Part shown: piece by piece, positions 62,801 through 64,000 of the stretch | How the letters are laid out: each line of letters begins with the position of its first letter | How positions within the stretch are numbered: the first letter of the stretch is position 1 | Source of the DNA: Allomuricauda sp. | GTDB taxonomy: Bacteria > Bacteroidota > Bacteroidia > Flavobacteriales > Flavobacteriaceae | Assembly (NCBI RefSeq): GCF_028280385.1 | Contig: NZ_JANQLX010000001.1 | Span: forward strand, 62,001-126,000 | DNA: 64,000 bases | Reading direction: 5' to 3' | Notes under the pieces: generated by a model | The model's database searches: none | Seen by the model: only the letters and a program-made list of their open reading frames with translations | Told to the model about the DNA's origin: nothing | Program-made: the position numbers and the translations under genes

Positions 62801-63348
62801 ATTACATTTTTGTGCCTGAAGACCTGGTTTATTCCGGGGAAACATCACCTAGGATCTATGGAGGGTTTGTCAATGCCATTACCTATAAAAACTTCAGCTT
62901 TTCAAGTACCTTGACGTATAAGTTCGGGCATAAATTTATCAAGTCCTCCAACTCTGGGGGCAATGCAGCGTTCTTAAATTCTACGCCAAACTATTTGCCC
63001 AAGGAGTTTGATGAGCAATGGAGGGAACCGGGGGATGAGAATAGCACGGATGTTCCCTTACTTTTTCTTTCCACGATTAACCAAAGCACTGGCTATTATG
63101 CAGGAGGGAGCCAACAGGTATTGGACGCTTCCCATATTCGTTTAACCCAGTTCAATCTATCCTATAGAATGCCAAAAAGGGCTTTAAAAGGACTTTTTAT
63201 TAAGGATGTACGGTTCGATTTACAAGCCAGGAACCTGGGGGTAATTGTGTTCAATGGCGAGGGCATTGATCCTGAAAACAGCACATACGCCGTTAATTAC
63301 ATACCAAATGTACCTGAGTTTACCTTCACCCTTAATGCTAACTTCTAA
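59821..63348 (+). CDS. susC: SusC-like TonB-dependent transporter with STN domain (second locus)
   Basis: A 1175-residue outer-membrane transporter. After a signal region ending near residue 43 (DAISQ) come the STN domain (about 46-122), a carboxypeptidase-regulatory-like domain (about 130-205, 'GVVSDADGAPMPFVDVVVKG'), 'LDEVVLTGYQ' near 215, a plug (about 230-340, 'SIWGARAANGVIVLKSK') and the barrel. An internal ATG at 59881 could start a protein with a more standard signal peptide ('KTLIFLWCSIALSFVPSDA'). SusD follows after 13 bp. The STN domain links it to the anti-sigma factor upstream. Confidence 0.95.
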   Translation: MKIHLTKSCCSGRMPLLNIVMKTLIFLWCSIALSFVPSDAISQNSKIRINTDGMLTVDEVFDLIMEQTDYRFVYQEGIFTGYPRVPVKKGWIRTNTLLNKSLARGNFMVVLTKDNTILVKDKKITDLELQRSVSGVVSDADGAPMPFVDVVVKGTTIGTTSDENGRYAITVPSPDNVLMFMLLGHKTFEVTVGNQFVINVTMEESVRELDEVVLTGYQKIEKSRTTGSFATVTNQTVESIQTLSIFDRLEGQVPGLVFVDGQPILRGVSTFRTNTTNDFGINPRVNSPLIVLDNHPIEAEFFETINADDIESVTFLKDAAAASIWGARAANGVIVLKSKRTSNFNRPISVNFSTSLSFESRPDITQANASTAALLELQEFQASEGMAAAIVGGGPIVPLGYDAPYRFYQNEITEAQRDAIIDPLRNNDLRKEFNELFLRAPIRKRYNLSASGSGEKNSYFFSASFNDLLSNTIGESDRRLNLNASNTFFISPKLKLTAAMNFYLQREKFNGYGPNTVRSFPQYDQVLDDNGNPIVQDRYNFDDIFINTGSGLTREDFPYDWRFNLLENRNELDNTNKETAHRVNASLEYALTDYLNIVANYQYNQSRNLGESKYSEASYFTRDLVNSFTILENGAIVNNLPEGAIYDETNVDFRSQTFNGQLNFEKTFGNHDITFLGGAEIRQLISDYSENRKYGINEKSLVARPVDYTTFFTRSSSRFGQFQIPFVQRLFSEENRFISTYFNAGYNYNKKYRLSGSYRLDDSNLFGAAPEYRNIPLWSIGGAWEITNEDFFNSSFVDRLVLRATRGTGGNIDRSTSPLTILESGMNFRYAGLRDDYAFLDTPPNPTLRWEKTTTLNLGLDFSLFDNRFYGSVEYYDRSNDDLLSLTDFNPTYGITSAFYNVASMSNKGLDVNLNAQWFRGKFNWVSTVNFSSNKNRVESVDFDNSDFNSYLSAEPRVGRPLNHIFSYNWAGLSNEGVAQVYDGQGNIINANDDYIFVPEDLVYSGETSPRIYGGFVNAITYKNFSFSSTLTYKFGHKFIKSSNSGGNAAFLNSTPNYLPKEFDEQWREPGDENSTDVPLLFLSTINQSTGYYAGGSQQVLDASHIRLTQFNLSYRMPKRALKGLFIKDVRFDLQARNLGVIVFNGEGIDPENSTYAVNYIPNVPEFTFTLNANF

Positions 63349-63361
63349 AATAGTGACCATC

Positions 63362-64000
63362 ATGAAAAAATATATATATCTCGTTGTTTTATCAGCAGGC
63401 TTTGGTTTGGTTTCTTGTGATAGGGATGAATATTTGGATATTACCCCTTTGGGAAAGATTATCCCTACCACTGTGGCTGATTATAGGTTAATGTTGGATC
63501 AAGTAGATCCCCAAGGAACGGAGGCCAATGGTTTTTTTACCTGTATAGATAATGATACCTACCTCTCCGACGAAATCAAGATTACCGACGACGAGACCAG
63601 AGTCTCGCCAACCAGGTATTCCGAAACAGCTATCAACAATTATCTATGGAAAGACAATTCCGTTCTTTTCCCAGATTCATCGGATGGGGATTGGTCCACA
63701 ATGTACAACCAAATATTTACCAGTAACATTGTAATAAACGGATTGATCAATGCGTCTGGCGATGAATCAGAGAAAGCACAGTTGGATGCCGAGGCAAGAG
63801 TGCACCGGGCCTTTGCATACTTACTTCTGGTAAATTTATACGCCCAGCATTATGACCCAACCACCGCAGCTAGCGATTTGGGAGTGCCCTTACGTGCAGA
63901 CGAACGTTTGGATGGCTCATTGGAAAGGGGTACTGTACAGGAAATCTATGATTTTATCCTCAATGATCTTTCGGAATCGGTTATCGATGCCCTACCCGAT
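63362..64000 (+). CDS. susD: SusD/RagB-like surface lipoprotein (partial, runs off the window)
   Basis: An open frame of 213 codons to the window edge. It has a signal peptide with lipobox GLVSCDRD (Cys19), the 'YLDITPLGKIIPTTVADY' start typical of SusD mature proteins, and the family segment 'EARVHRAFAYLLLVNLYAQHY' followed by 'ASDLGVPLRADE'. It lies 13 bp after the SusC stop. The C-terminal half is not seen. Confidence 0.92.
   Translation, partial: MKKYIYLVVLSAGFGLVSCDRDEYLDITPLGKIIPTTVADYRLMLDQVDPQGTEANGFFTCIDNDTYLSDEIKITDDETRVSPTRYSETAINNYLWKDNSVLFPDSSDGDWSTMYNQIFTSNIVINGLINASGDESEKAQLDAEARVHRAFAYLLLVNLYAQHYDPTTAASDLGVPLRADERLDGSLERGTVQEIYDFILNDLSESVIDALPD

Overview
The window comes from the chromosome of a Bacteroidota bacterium, most likely a marine flavobacterium. 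The evidence is two SusC/SusD loci with FecI-type sigma and FecR-type anti-sigma genes, a run of formylglycine sulfatases, many short-lipobox lipoproteins, promoters of the Bacteroidetes type (TTG then TAnnTTTG), and Rhs proteins of the DUF6443 type. No species can be named from sequence alone.

Layout. 1-5150: the end of one sulfatase and three complete ones in a row, which suggests breakdown of a sulfated polysaccharide. 5218-9440: a BNR/sortilin-like beta-propeller protein, an ECF sigma factor, and a decayed copy of the 5' end of the propeller gene. 9834-24482: anti-sigma factor, SusC, SusD, a surface lipoprotein, a dipeptidyl-peptidase-type S9 enzyme, an M43 metalloprotease with a coupled small lipoprotein, and a hybrid two-component regulator. 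24675-29890: a fatty acid hydroxylase fused in frame to an NHL-propeller lipoprotein across a run of eight A, a second NHL lipoprotein, a possible small membrane protein, a P-loop kinase and a homocysteine methyltransferase.

30122-57677: an island of about 27.6 kb bounded by a perfect 50-bp direct repeat. The repeat is the 3' part of an intact tRNA-Arg(UCU) gene on the left and a detached tRNA 3' end on the right. The island carries what looks like a full type II secretion / type IV pilus-like machine in two tight, outward-facing operons at its two edges. The left arm holds PilO-, PilMN/GspL-, secretin-, GspE-, prepilin peptidase- and GspG-like genes. The right arm holds two lipoproteins, then GspC/PilP-, GspK-, GspI- and GspJ-like genes and GspF. 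Between the arms lie Sec-signal proteins: two FN3 coiled-coil proteins, a two-gene Rhs shell (TcB-like plus TcC-like with a variable C-terminus), its likely immunity protein, and an AT-rich stretch of orphan genes separated by repeated spacers. I found no integrase or transposase in it.

57869-64000: a second sigma / anti-sigma / SusC / SusD locus with the same divergent layout as the first; its SusD gene runs off the end.

The main inference is that the island is a self-contained, horizontally acquired secretion module. Its machine would export the Sec-dependent FN3/Rhs proteins encoded between its arms. This rests on gene content and layout only.
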